62,315 nt of DNA from Pseudomonadota bacterium (GTDB taxonomy: Bacteria > Pseudomonadota > Alphaproteobacteria > Sphingomonadales > Sphingomonadaceae): NCBI GenBank assembly GCA_023417515.1, contig JAEZFL010000111.1:1-62315 (forward strand), given 5' to 3'. Each line of letters starts with the position of its first letter. Position 1 is the stretch's first letter. Made by a program: the position numbers and the translations under genes. This document shows positions 41,746 to 50,437 of the stretch, piece by piece. Under the pieces are notes generated by a model. It was not told the origin of the DNA. It saw nothing but the letters and a program-made list of their open reading frames with translations, and ran no database searches.

Positions 41746-42849
41746 ATGACGACCGGCCCGAATGACGACCGCTACACTTATGCCTATGCCGGCGTGGACA
41801 TCGCCGCCGGCAACGCCCTGGTCCGCGCCATCGCGCCGCTCGCCAAGGCGACCGCTCGCCCCGGCGCCGACGCGTCGCTCGGCGGCTTCGGCGGCTTCTT
41901 CGACCTCAAGCAGGCCGGCTTTACGGACCCGCTCCTCGTCGCGGCCAATGACGGCGTCGGAACCAAGCTCAAGCTGGCGATCGACAGCGGCCGCCACGAC
42001 GGAGTCGGAATCGACCTCGTCGCGATGTGCGCCAACGATCTTTTGGTCCAGGGCGCCGAGCCGCTTTTCTTCCTCGACTATTTCGCGACCGGCAAGCTGG
42101 AGAGCGGGATCGCCGAGCGGGTCATCGCCTCGATCGCCGAGGGTTGCCGGATCGCCGGCTGCGCCCTGATCGGCGGCGAGACCGCCGAGATGCCGGGCAT
42201 GTACGCGCCGGGCGACTATGACCTCGCCGGCTTCTGCGTCGGAGCGGTCGAGCGCGGGCAAGCGCTGACCGGCGACGGAGTTGCGGCCGGCGACGTGATC
42301 CTCGGCCTCGCCTCGTCGGGGGTGCATTCCAACGGCTTCTCGCTGGTCCGCCGGCTCGCCGCCGACAAGGGCTGGAAGCTCGACCGACCTGCCCTGTTCG
42401 ATCAGGACCGGCTGCTCATCGACGCGCTGATGGAGCCGACCCGAATCTATGTGCGCCCGCTTCTGCCGCTGATCCGCGCGGGGCACATCAAGGCGCTGGC
42501 CCACATCACCGGCGGCGGCCTGCTCGAGAACATCCCGCGCGTGCTTCCCAAGCACCTCCACGCCCGGGTCGACGCCGATTCCTGGGACCAGCCGCGGCTG
42601 ATGGCCTTCCTCCAGGCGCAGGGGAATATCGAGCCGGAGGAGATGGCGCGCACCTTCAACTGCGGAATCGGAATGGCCCTGATCGTCGCCGGGGGCGACC
42701 AGGCCGCCGTCACTCACGCTTTGCGCGAAGCCGGCGAGACGGTCCACGCGGTCGGGGTCGTCGAGGAAGGTCCGCGCGGCTGCACCGTGACCGGAAGCGC
42801 CGGCACCTGGTCGACCGGCCGCGACTGGTCGGTCACCCACAATGCATGA
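41746..42849 (+). CDS. purM: Phosphoribosylformylglycinamidine cyclo-ligase (AIR synthetase)
   Basis: 367 residues. ATG 41746 is chosen because AAGGAG (41735-41740) precedes it by 5 bases. The ATP-grasp-like PurM fold is clear: YAYAGVDIAAGNALV, GGFGGFFDL, ANDGVGTKLKLA, VAMCANDLLVQGAEPLFFLD and GCALIGGETAEMPGMY. It makes 5-aminoimidazole ribotide in purine synthesis. It overlaps purN by 8 bases. Confidence 0.97.
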   Translation: MTTGPNDDRYTYAYAGVDIAAGNALVRAIAPLAKATARPGADASLGGFGGFFDLKQAGFTDPLLVAANDGVGTKLKLAIDSGRHDGVGIDLVAMCANDLLVQGAEPLFFLDYFATGKLESGIAERVIASIAEGCRIAGCALIGGETAEMPGMYAPGDYDLAGFCVGAVERGQALTGDGVAAGDVILGLASSGVHSNGFSLVRRLAADKGWKLDRPALFDQDRLLIDALMEPTRIYVRPLLPLIRAGHIKALAHITGGGLLENIPRVLPKHLHARVDADSWDQPRLMAFLQAQGNIEPEEMARTFNCGIGMALIVAGGDQAAVTHALREAGETVHAVGVVEEGPRGCTVTGSAGTWSTGRDWSVTHNA

Positions 42850-43474
42850 TCCGGTCAGGGTCGGGATCCTGATCTCCGGCCGCGGGACCAACATGCAGGC
42901 GCTTGCCGAGCATCGCAAGCGCGACCCGGGGCGGGCCTACACGATCGCGCTGGTCGGATCGAACGTCCCGGAGGCGCGCGGCCTCGTCGTCGCCCGAAGG
43001 CTCGGCCTCAAGACATGGTCGCACAGCCACAAGGGGCTCGAGCGGGCCGCTTTCGACCGCCTCGTCGAGCAGGCGCTGATCGCCCACCGGGTCGAGCTCG
43101 TCGCGCTCGCCGGCTATATGCGGCTGCTCTCGCCCGAGTTCGTCGAGCGCTGGCGCGGCCGGATCCTCAACATCCATCCCTCGCTCCTGCCGCTGCACAA
43201 GGGCACCGACACCCACCGGCGCGCCCTCCTCGCCGGCGACCTGGTCAGCGGCTGCACCGTCCATGTCGTCACTCCGGAGCTCGACGACGGCCCGATCGTC
43301 GCCCAGTCCGAGGTCCGGATTCACGCGCGCGACACCCCCGAGACCCTCGAACAGCGGATCCTCGCCGAGGAGCACAGCCTCTATCCGGCTGCCCTCGAAG
43401 CCTATTGCGGCGCCCTTCGCCAGGGCCTGTTCGATGTGGCGCCGCTGCCGGTCGGCGGCGCGCAGCTCGGCTGA
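42842..43474 (+). CDS. purN: Phosphoribosylglycinamide formyltransferase
   Basis: 210 residues, ATG 42842 inside the last codons of purM. GART motifs: GILISGRGTNMQAL (phosphate loop), NIHPSLLPLHKGTDTH (catalytic Asn/His) and TPELDDGPIVAQ (catalytic Asp). It transfers formyl from 10-formyl-THF to GAR. A 6-bp hairpin CTCGGCtgaGCCGAG (43466-43480) puts the stop codon in its loop, but there is no T-run behind it. Confidence 0.96.
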   Translation: MHDPVRVGILISGRGTNMQALAEHRKRDPGRAYTIALVGSNVPEARGLVVARRLGLKTWSHSHKGLERAAFDRLVEQALIAHRVELVALAGYMRLLSPEFVERWRGRILNIHPSLLPLHKGTDTHRRALLAGDLVSGCTVHVVTPELDDGPIVAQSEVRIHARDTPETLEQRILAEEHSLYPAALEAYCGALRQGLFDVAPLPVGGAQLG

Positions 43475-43802
43475 GCCGAGGCGAGTCGCGGCGAGTCGCC
43501 TTCATCTGGCGTTCAGCTTCCCAATGGCGGATCCACGCGCCGTTCGAACCGAAACCATCGTATTTTCAGAGCGATAATCGGTTAACCCGTTCTTCAGGGC
43601 GCCGAAAGTTCCTGCAATCCGTCCCAAACCCGTAACGACTCGCCGTGCGGCGGTTGTTTCGGTTGCGACGGCACGAGTAAGGCGGTCGCGATCGCTGGGC
43701 GGGCATTTTTTCACCCTTCGATAAGACGTGGATCGCGGCGCTCCGTCGAAGTTGTATTTGACGGCGGCTGTGCCCTTTCGTGCGCATGTTGTTGGAGTGA
43801 CT
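43475..43802. other. 328-bp intergenic region upstream of the SleB-like hydrolase
   Basis: No protein-like frame. It contains three GANTC sites (43482, 43492, 43637), the recognition sequence of the cell-cycle methylase CcrM, two of them close together, and GGTTAACCCG (a possible half CtrA site) near 43580. GGAG 6 bases before ATG 43803 is the Shine-Dalgarno. Cell-cycle control of the hydrolase is possible but weakly supported. Confidence 0.4.
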
Positions 43803-44441
43803 ATGTTTTCTCGCGGCAAGTTTCTCACCGCGACTCTGAGCGCAGCGGCGCTCACCGGCACCCTGGTGGTGCCATCTTCGAACCTTCTCGCCTCCCCTGC
43901 GCCAGCGCCCCAGGCTGCGGCGATCGAGGCTCCCGCCCTTCCCGCCACTTCCGCGCCCGCCACTGCCCCGGTTGCCCTCGCCGCCGCTCCGGCGCGGCCG
44001 GCGATCATCCAGACGCCCAGCGTTGCTGCGCCTGCCGCTCCCGCGGCCGAGGAGGAGGCCGAAGAGAGCGAGGCGGTTTCCGTCAGCGCCCGCGAGCTCG
44101 AGTGCCTGACCAGGGTCATTCTCTACGAGGCTGGCGCCGAATCGCGCGCCGGCCAGGTCGCCGTCGCCCAGGTCGTGATGAACCGCGTCGAATCGCCGCG
44201 CTTCCCGAACACGATCTGCGGCGTGATCTACCAGCGCGGCCAGTTCTCCGCGATCCGCTCGTTCAACCCGCCGCGCAACGCCCGCTGGAACCGCGCCATG
44301 GCGCTGGCGCGCGACGTGCTCGACGGTCACGAGCCGGTGGTCGGCGAAGCCCTCTACTTCCACGCGACCCGAGTCCGCCCGGCCTTCGTCCGCAGCCGCA
44401 CCCGAGTCGCCACCATCGGTAACCACGTCTTCTACCGCTGA
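43803..44441 (+). CDS. Cell wall hydrolase, SleB-like (Hydrolase_2)
   Basis: 212 residues from ATG 43803. A signal sequence (FSRGKFLTATLSAAALTGTL) is followed by an Ala/Pro-rich linker to about residue 95. The catalytic domain contains the family motif TRVILYEAGAESRAGQVAVA, with the likely catalytic Glu, then QVVMNRVESPRFPNTICGVI and YFHATRVRPAF. It probably cuts peptidoglycan (amidase or transglycosylase activity is debated for the family). A strong terminator follows at 44470. Confidence 0.9.
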   Translation: MFSRGKFLTATLSAAALTGTLVVPSSNLLASPAPAPQAAAIEAPALPATSAPATAPVALAAAPARPAIIQTPSVAAPAAPAAEEEAEESEAVSVSARELECLTRVILYEAGAESRAGQVAVAQVVMNRVESPRFPNTICGVIYQRGQFSAIRSFNPPRNARWNRAMALARDVLDGHEPVVGEALYFHATRVRPAFVRSRTRVATIGNHVFYR

Positions 44442-44469
44442 TCGCCTCCGAGCAGGGCAGAACGAAAAA

Positions 44470-44496
44470 GGGCTCCGGTCACCCGGAGCCCTTTTT
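44470..44496 (+). terminator. Rho-independent terminator after the SleB-like gene
   Basis: GGGCTCCGG-TCAC-CCGGAGCCC, a perfect 9-bp stem with a 4-base loop, followed by TTTTT. It lies 28 bases after the stop. Confidence 0.9.
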
Positions 44497-44504
44497 GCTG
44501 TCTT

Positions 44505-44589
44505 CGTCATGCCGGACTCGATCCGGCATCCACCTTCTTGTCATGCGCCACCGGAAGAAGGTGGGCCCCGGATCAAGTCCGGGGTGACG
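44505..44589. repeat. Dispersed intergenic inverted-repeat pair, family A
   Basis: An ATGCCGG half faces a GCCCCGG/CCGGGG half, between the terminator and the ndk stop. Confidence 0.8.
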
Positions 44590-44597
44590 ACATCGAA

Positions 44598-45020
44598 TCA
44601 GCCGACAATCTCTTCCGGCTTGAAGAAGAAGTCGATCTCGATCTTGGCATTTTCGAGGCTGTCGGAGCCGTGGACCGAATTGGCCTCGATCGACTCGGCG
44701 TGGACCTTGCGGATGGTGCCTTCCTCGGCATTGGCCGGGTTGGTGGCGCCCATCACTTCACGATTCCTGGCGACGGCATTCTCGCCCTCGAGCACCTGGA
44801 CGACGACCGGGCCGGAGGTCATGAAGGTGACGAGGTCGTTGAAGAAGGGCCGCTCCTTGTGGACGGCGTAGAAGCCCTCGGCCTGCTCACGGGTCATGTG
44901 GATGCGCTTGGAGGCGACGATGCGCAGCCCGGCATCCTCGAGCATCTTGGTGACCGCGCCGGTCAGGTTGCGGCGGGTCGCGTCGGGCTTGATGATAGAG
45001 AAAGTGCGTTCGGTCGCCAT
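44598..45020 (-). CDS. ndk: Nucleoside diphosphate kinase
   Basis: 140 residues, typical NDK. ERTFSIIKPDATRRN at the N-terminus and SIEANSVHGSDSLENAKIEI with the phospho-accepting His in NSVHGSD. It balances NTP pools. The Shine-Dalgarno AAGGAA precedes ATG 45020. Last in the leftward series pepA, secreted unknown, holC, ndk. Confidence 0.97.
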   Translation of the reverse strand: MATERTFSIIKPDATRRNLTGAVTKMLEDAGLRIVASKRIHMTREQAEGFYAVHKERPFFNDLVTFMTSGPVVVQVLEGENAVARNREVMGATNPANAEEGTIRKVHAESIEANSVHGSDSLENAKIEIDFFFKPEEIVG

Positions 45021-45122
45021 GGCCGTTCCTTGAAGCTTGCTGTGGGTGGAATTTGGCGGCTCCCCTAGCGGTGGCGGCCCGACGGGGCAAGCGCCGGCAG
45101 CCCCTCCCCCTTATGGGGAGGG

Positions 45123-45560
45123 CTAAGGCCCTTCGACCCAGCGGCCGTTTTCGTCCTGCTTCCAGTAATGCAGCTCGGCGCCGTCGCGGTCCTTGAGCTT
45201 TTTCCAGGCGGCGCGGGCGCCGTCGATCGTCGCGCCGTCGAAGAAATAGAAGACTCGCTCGAAGCCGAGCGCTTCGTCCCGCCATTCCCCGTCGGCCAGA
45301 GCGATGTTGCGCGCGCCGTTGGCGGCAGCGGGCTCCGAACCGACCAGGATCGGCTGATCGGCCTCGCGCGGTGCGCCCGCGCGGCCATGCGGAAGGAAGC
45401 TTTCCGGGGCGTAGGTCCACAGCTGCCGATCGAGCGCGTCGACTTGGACCTCGCCGGTCACGATCAGCAGCCGCCCGCCGCTCGCGAGCAGCTTCTCGCA
45501 GATGCTCGGAAGCACCTGTTCGAGCGGGCGGGCGGTCAGATGATAGAAATCGATGCGCAC
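45123..45560 (-). CDS. holC: DNA polymerase III chi subunit
   Basis: 145 residues from GTG 45560 (RIDFYHLTARPLEQVLPSIC); a TTG at 45563 is an equal choice. The HolC fold shows CEKLLASGGRLLIV, DRQLWTYAPESFLPHG and QPILVGSE. Chi links the clamp loader to SSB. In Alphaproteobacteria holC usually follows pepA, as it does here with one gene between. Confidence 0.9.
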   Translation of the reverse strand: MRIDFYHLTARPLEQVLPSICEKLLASGGRLLIVTGEVQVDALDRQLWTYAPESFLPHGRAGAPREADQPILVGSEPAAANGARNIALADGEWRDEALGFERVFYFFDGATIDGARAAWKKLKDRDGAELHYWKQDENGRWVEGP

Positions 45561-45583
45561 CAAAGCCCTCTAACCCGTTCGGG

Positions 45584-45654
45584 CTGAGCTTGTCGAAGCC
45601 CTGTCCTTCTTTCTCCCGAAGGCAAAGGAAAGGACAGCCCTTCGACAGGCTCAG
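45584..45654. repeat. Dispersed inverted repeat, family C
   Basis: CTGAGCTTGTCGAAGCCCTG.. (45584-45607) faces its near complement ..CAGCCCTTCGACAGGCTCAG (45631-45654), with a 23-base centre. The TGAGCTTGTCGAAG type is a different family from the A and B repeats and occurs once here. It lies between the secreted unknown and holC. Confidence 0.8.
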
Positions 45655-45676
45655 GGCGATCGGCTGTGGGTCTGCT

Positions 45677-46432
45677 TCAACCAGCCGGACGGAAGACGAG
45701 GCGGTGCGGGATGTAGAGGAACACCTCGGTCACTCCGGCGCGGCGCCATTGCACCGGGCGGTCGAGGCCCTGCGCCTCGACGCGCTGGTCGGGGCCGAAG
45801 CGCCCGGCGATCGACCGCGCGTCGGCGGCGATCAGGTCGAGGATCTGGCTTCGATACTGGTCGGGCGCGACGATCGACAGGGTGAGCGGCCCGTTGGCGC
45901 GGATCTCGGCCCTGCCCGCGGTCGGCACCGAGCGGATGAACTGCTCCAGCCGGGTGATCGCCTGGTTGGCCTCGTCGGCGCTGGCGCCCAGGCGGGTCTT
46001 GATGAAGAAGGCGACGCGCTCGCTGTCCGGCCGGCCGTCGCCGAAGAAGGCGAGGGTGCGGTAATTGTCCGGAGTCAGCGGGACGACGAAGAAGTCGCCG
46101 ATCGCGAGCTCGATATTGGAGCGGCGGGCGAGCTCCAGGGCGCTCCTCACCATCGTCAATATCTCTTCGCGGCGCTGGGTCTGGTCGCGGGTGTCGCCGG
46201 CGATGATCACCGGGATCAGAGCGCTGTCGGCCCGCCGCCTCAGGCCGATCGCCGGAAGGGCGTCGGAGTCGTCATCGTCGACCTCGATGATGCGGTTGGT
46301 GCGCGGGTCGATGTAGCTCTGCTGGGCGCGACTGCCGGTGACGACGATCTCGCCCTCATTGAGGTCCTGCGCCCAGGCCTGGGCCGGAACGAGCGCCAGC
46401 AGCGGCAGAAGCGCGCGCGTCACAGTCTTCAT
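45677..46432 (-). CDS. Secreted protein of unknown function with a TonB-receptor-like N-terminus
   Basis: 251 residues with a signal peptide (KTVTRALLPLLALVPAQAWA). The mature start GEIVVTGSR is the motif typical of the start of the plug in TonB-dependent receptors, but no plug or barrel follows. The rest is mixed alpha/beta with no named domain (for example EILTMVRSALELARRSNIEL). It sits between pepA and holC; its start is directly behind a hairpin that contains the Shine-Dalgarno (46440-46460). Confidence 0.75.
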   Translation of the reverse strand: MKTVTRALLPLLALVPAQAWAQDLNEGEIVVTGSRAQQSYIDPRTNRIIEVDDDDSDALPAIGLRRRADSALIPVIIAGDTRDQTQRREEILTMVRSALELARRSNIELAIGDFFVVPLTPDNYRTLAFFGDGRPDSERVAFFIKTRLGASADEANQAITRLEQFIRSVPTAGRAEIRANGPLTLSIVAPDQYRSQILDLIAADARSIAGRFGPDQRVEAQGLDRPVQWRRAGVTEVFLYIPHRLVFRPAG

Positions 46433-46439
46433 GATCCCC

Positions 46440-46460
46440 CTCCCCTTTGATTGAGGGGAG
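46440..46460 (-). promoter_or_regulatory. Hairpin over the Shine-Dalgarno of the secreted unknown
   Basis: CTCCCCTTTGATTGAGGGGAG forms a 7-bp stem. On the gene strand the purine arm (AGGGGAG, extending into GGGGG) ends about 7 bases before the ATG at 46432 and is the only Shine-Dalgarno candidate. Confidence 0.5.
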
Positions 46461-46494
46461 AGTGTCGCGGCCGCGGGGTCAGGTCAATCGCTCG

Positions 46495-47979
46495 TCAGCG
46501 CTCGAAATTGTCGGAGACGAAGCGGTCGAGGAGGGCGACTCCGTAGCCGGTCGCGCCCTTGTCGTAGAGATGGCCGGGCTTTTCCGCCCACACCATTCCG
46601 GCGATGTCGAGATGCGCCCACTTCACGCCCGGCTCGACGAAGCGCTGCAGGAAGCAGGCGGCGGTGATCGATCCGCCTTCGCGCGACGCGCTGTTCTTCA
46701 TGTCGGCGATCTGCGAGTCCATGATCTTGTCATAGGCCTCGCCGAGCGGCAGCCGCCACAGCCGGTCGCCGGTCGCCATTCCGGCGTCGGCGAGCTGGCC
46801 GGCAAGGCCGTCGTCATTGCTGAACATGCCGCCATATTCGTGGCCGAGGCTGATGATCATCGCGCCGGTCAGGGTGGCGAGGTCGACCATCACCTGCGGC
46901 TTGTAGGTGCGCTGGGCCCAGGTCATCGCGTCGCACAGGACGAGCCGGCCTTCGGCGTCGGTGTTGATCACCTCGATGGTCTGGCCGGACAGAGACGTGA
47001 CGATGTCGCCCGGGCGCTGCGCCTTGCCGTCGGGCATGTTCTCGGCGAGCGCGCACACGCCCACGACATTGGCCTTCGCCTTGCGCGTCGCGAGCGCGCG
47101 CATCGCGCCGGCGACGGCGCCGGCGCCGCCCATGTCCCACTTCATCGACTCCATGCCCTGGGCGGGCTTGATCGAGATTCCGCCGGTGTCGAAGGTGATT
47201 CCCTTGCCGACGAACACGACCGGCGCCGCATCCTTGTCGGCGGCGCCGTTCCAGCGCATCGCAAGCAGATAGGGCCGCTTCTCCGAGCCTCGGCCGACGC
47301 CGAGCAGAGCGCCCATGCCGAGCTTGTCCATCGCTGCTTCGTCGAGCAGCTCGATCTCCACCCCGAGCGGCTCCATCACCTCGCGGCAGCGCTCGACGAA
47401 GCTTTCCGGATAGACGACATTGGCCGGCTCGCTGACGAGCGTTCGGGTGAAGTCGAGACCGTCGAGAACCGCGGCGCGGTGACTCCAGGCGTCCTCGGTC
47501 CCCTCGCCTGCCCCGACCACGACCAGCTCGGCGAGCGTCGGCTTCTGCTTGCGGCCGAGCTTGGTGCGATATTTGTCGCACCGCCAGCTGCGCGCCGCGA
47601 CCCCGAACGCCAGTCCGGCGGCCGCACGCGCATCGAGACCGAGGCCGCTGACGTCGACGACCAGCCTGGTCTCGCCCGAGGTGAGCAGCCGAGCGGTGAG
47701 CGCTCCGCCGGCCCGCTCGTAGATCGCCTGGTCGTCGCTCTTGCCGCCGAGGCCGACCAGCAGCACGCGCCGCGCAATGCCGTCGTCGTCGACGAAGGTC
47801 TCGGCGATCGCCGCGAGCTCGCGCTCGAAGCGCTGGGCGTCGGCGGCGCGGGCGGCGAGCGTGCGGGCGGGCTCGGGGAAACCGGCGAGCCGCTCGGAGA
47901 TCATGTCCTCGCTCCACGCCGGGATGGCGAGCGCATAGGCGCCTTCGGGACGGGTTGCGGCGAAGCTGACCTTGAGCAC
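46495..47979 (-). CDS. pepA: Leucyl aminopeptidase (M17)
   Basis: 494 residues. The M17 C-terminal catalytic domain has the metal and active-site motifs VFVGKGITFDTGGISIKPAQ, MKWDMGGAGAVAGAM and the signature NTDAEGRLVLCDAMT. It removes N-terminal residues from peptides and may also bind DNA as in E. coli PepA. ATG 47979 is normal. It is divergent from lptD; the 147 bp between should hold both promoters. Confidence 0.95.
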   Translation of the reverse strand: MLKVSFAATRPEGAYALAIPAWSEDMISERLAGFPEPARTLAARAADAQRFERELAAIAETFVDDDGIARRVLLVGLGGKSDDQAIYERAGGALTARLLTSGETRLVVDVSGLGLDARAAAGLAFGVAARSWRCDKYRTKLGRKQKPTLAELVVVGAGEGTEDAWSHRAAVLDGLDFTRTLVSEPANVVYPESFVERCREVMEPLGVEIELLDEAAMDKLGMGALLGVGRGSEKRPYLLAMRWNGAADKDAAPVVFVGKGITFDTGGISIKPAQGMESMKWDMGGAGAVAGAMRALATRKAKANVVGVCALAENMPDGKAQRPGDIVTSLSGQTIEVINTDAEGRLVLCDAMTWAQRTYKPQVMVDLATLTGAMIISLGHEYGGMFSNDDGLAGQLADAGMATGDRLWRLPLGEAYDKIMDSQIADMKNSASREGGSITAACFLQRFVEPGVKWAHLDIAGMVWAEKPGHLYDKGATGYGVALLDRFVSDNFER

Positions 47980-48126
47980 GGCTGTACGACCTTTCCGAAT
48001 ACTTGCGGGTCCAGGCGGGCGAGGAGCAGGCGCCGACGCAGGACGGAACGAGGCTCACGCCATTGCAGCCAAAGCGTGCAGGTGCAATAGGCTCGGCTCG
48101 AAGGCGGGAAGAGCAGCAAAGCCAAG

Positions 48127-50382
48127 GTGACGCGTTTCAAGTCGATCTGCTGGACGGCGCTGCCGTTGCTGCTCGCGACTCCTGCCGTCGCGCAGCCCGA
48201 TGCGCAGCCCGGCGATCCGCCGCTGCCCGAGCAGGCCGTCGGCCAGCCGCCGGAGATAGACCCGGTGTTCGATCCGGACGTCGATGCGCCGGTCCGGTTC
48301 AGCTCCGACCGCCTCGAATATGACCGCAACAGCGAGATCGTCACCGCGAGCGGCGAGGTGTTCATGACCCGCGAGGGCTACCGCCTGCGCGCCGACCGGG
48401 TCGTGTGGGAGCGCAACAGCGGCGAGGTCCGCGCCGAGGGCAATGTCCGGGTGACCAGCCCCGAGGGCGACAATGCCTATGGCGACAGCGTCGTTCTCGA
48501 CGACGAGCTGCGCAACGGCGCCATCGAGAACCTGCTTCTGGTGCTCGAAAATGGCGGCCGCCTCGCCGCCGAGCGCGCGGTCCGGGTCAACGAGGTGACC
48601 ACTCTGGAGCGCGCCGCCTACACCGCCTGCCCGGTGGTCGACGACAATGGCTGCCCGCGCGACCCGACCTGGCAGATCACCGCCGTCCGCGTGATCCACG
48701 ATCCCAACCGCCAGCGCATCACCTATCAGGGCGCGACCCTCAACCTGTTCGGGATCCCGATCATCGGCCTTCCCGGCCTGTCGCACCCCGACCGCCAGAC
48801 CGGTGGCGGAAGCGGCCTGCTCATCCCCGATATCCGCCTCAACGGCACCAACGGGCTCGAGCTCGCTTTGCCTTATTACTGGCGGATCGCGCCCAACCAG
48901 GACGCGACCTTCACGCCGCACGTCTTCACCAACGCCTATCCGATGGCCGAGGCCGAGTTCCGCCACCTGATCGACCAGGGCGCCTATCAGGTGCGCGGCT
49001 ACCTCACTTACGGCAACCGCGGCAGCCTCACCGTGCCGGGCGCCGAGGATCCCGGCCTTCGCGCCTATCTCGAGGGCAATGGCCGCTTCCAGCTCGATCC
49101 CAACTGGAGCGTCACCGGCTCCGCCCGCTGGGTCAGCGACCGCACCTTCCTCAGGCGCTACGACATCTCGCTCGACACCCGGCTGCGCTCGGTCGTCCAG
49201 GCCGAGCGAATCGCCAGCGATTCCTACATCAACATCGCCGGCTGGGCGTTCCAGGGCCTGCGCGCCACCGACATCGGCGGCCAGCAGCCGTTCGCGCTGC
49301 CCGCGATCGACGCCCGCTGGCGGATGGTGGACCCGATCGCCGGCGGGCGGATCGAGCTTCAGGCGAACAGCCTCAACATCCTGCGCACCGAGGGCCAGGA
49401 CACCCAGCGCGCCTTCGCCAGCGCCCGCTACGAGCATCGCAGCCTGACCCCGCTCGGCCAGGAGCTCACCCTCACCGGCTATCTGCGCGGCGACATCTAC
49501 CACGCCAACGAGACCCTGCTCACCACCAACCCGCTCTATCGCGGCTCGGAGGGCTTTCACGGCCGCTTCATCGCGGCGGCGGCGGCCGACCTCAAATGGC
49601 CGTTCATCGGCCGCTTCATGAACGGCACCCACCGCTTCACCCCGCGAGTCCAGCTGGTCGCCTCGCCCGACACCGAGAATCTCGACATCCCCAACGAGGA
49701 TGCGCGCGCCGTCGACCTCGAGGATTCCAACCTTTTCGCATTGAACCGCTTCCCCGGCTACGACCGCTGGGAGGACGGGGTCCGGGTCACCTACGGCGCC
49801 GACTGGGTGATCGACCTTCCGGGCGCCCAGATCCGCTCGAACATCGGCCAGAGCTACCGGCTCGGCAGCCGCGCCGAATTGTTCCCCGACGGCACCGGCC
49901 TCGCCGACCGCTTCTCCGACATCGTCGGCCGGACCAGCGTCCAGGTCGGCCGCAACATCCAGTTCACCCACCGCTTCCGCATCGACAAGGACGACCTGAC
50001 GCTTCGCCGCAACGAGATCGACGCGGTCGTCGGAAGCAACGAGACCTATATCAGCGCGGGCTACCTCCGCCTCGACCGCGACATCGACGCGTCGTTCGAG
50101 GATCTGCAGGACCGCGAGGAGGCCCGCGTCGGCGGCCGCCTCGCCTTCGCCCGCTACTGGTCGATCTTCGGCTCCGCGGTCGTCGACCTCACCGACCGTT
50201 CCGAGGACCCGCTGTCACAGGCCAACGGCTTCGACCCGGTCCGCCACCGAATCGGCATCGCCTATGACGACGAGTGCATCGAGATCGGGATCACCTGGCG
50301 GCGCGATTACGAGACGACCGGCGACGTCCAGCGCGGCAACACCTTCCTGATCCGGGTGGCGCTCAGGAATATTGGGCGCTAA
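48127..50382 (+). CDS. lptD: LPS assembly outer membrane protein LptD
   Basis: 751 residues from GTG 48127. Signal peptide (FKSICWTALPLLLATPAVAQ), then a periplasmic OstA-like jellyroll (about 55-200; SSDRLEYDRNSEIVTASGEV), then a long beta barrel to the C-terminus. LptD with LptE inserts lipopolysaccharide into the outer leaflet. Position upstream of surA-pdxA-rsmA is the classic order. The C-terminal residue is R, not the usual aromatic (IRVALRNIGR). Confidence 0.95.
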   Translation: MTRFKSICWTALPLLLATPAVAQPDAQPGDPPLPEQAVGQPPEIDPVFDPDVDAPVRFSSDRLEYDRNSEIVTASGEVFMTREGYRLRADRVVWERNSGEVRAEGNVRVTSPEGDNAYGDSVVLDDELRNGAIENLLLVLENGGRLAAERAVRVNEVTTLERAAYTACPVVDDNGCPRDPTWQITAVRVIHDPNRQRITYQGATLNLFGIPIIGLPGLSHPDRQTGGGSGLLIPDIRLNGTNGLELALPYYWRIAPNQDATFTPHVFTNAYPMAEAEFRHLIDQGAYQVRGYLTYGNRGSLTVPGAEDPGLRAYLEGNGRFQLDPNWSVTGSARWVSDRTFLRRYDISLDTRLRSVVQAERIASDSYINIAGWAFQGLRATDIGGQQPFALPAIDARWRMVDPIAGGRIELQANSLNILRTEGQDTQRAFASARYEHRSLTPLGQELTLTGYLRGDIYHANETLLTTNPLYRGSEGFHGRFIAAAAADLKWPFIGRFMNGTHRFTPRVQLVASPDTENLDIPNEDARAVDLEDSNLFALNRFPGYDRWEDGVRVTYGADWVIDLPGAQIRSNIGQSYRLGSRAELFPDGTGLADRFSDIVGRTSVQVGRNIQFTHRFRIDKDDLTLRRNEIDAVVGSNETYISAGYLRLDRDIDASFEDLQDREEARVGGRLAFARYWSIFGSAVVDLTDRSEDPLSQANGFDPVRHRIGIAYDDECIEIGITWRRDYETTGDVQRGNTFLIRVALRNIGR

Positions 50383-50437
50383 GCCTATGTTCAGCATGGC
50401 TAAGGCAGGTTGCGGGCCTGCATTTATCGGAGGAATG

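Noticed and set aside
45677..46432. TonB-dependent receptor fragment
   Set aside because: The N-terminal motif fits, but the rest is a coherent soluble domain of full length with signal peptide and stop, not a truncated barrel.
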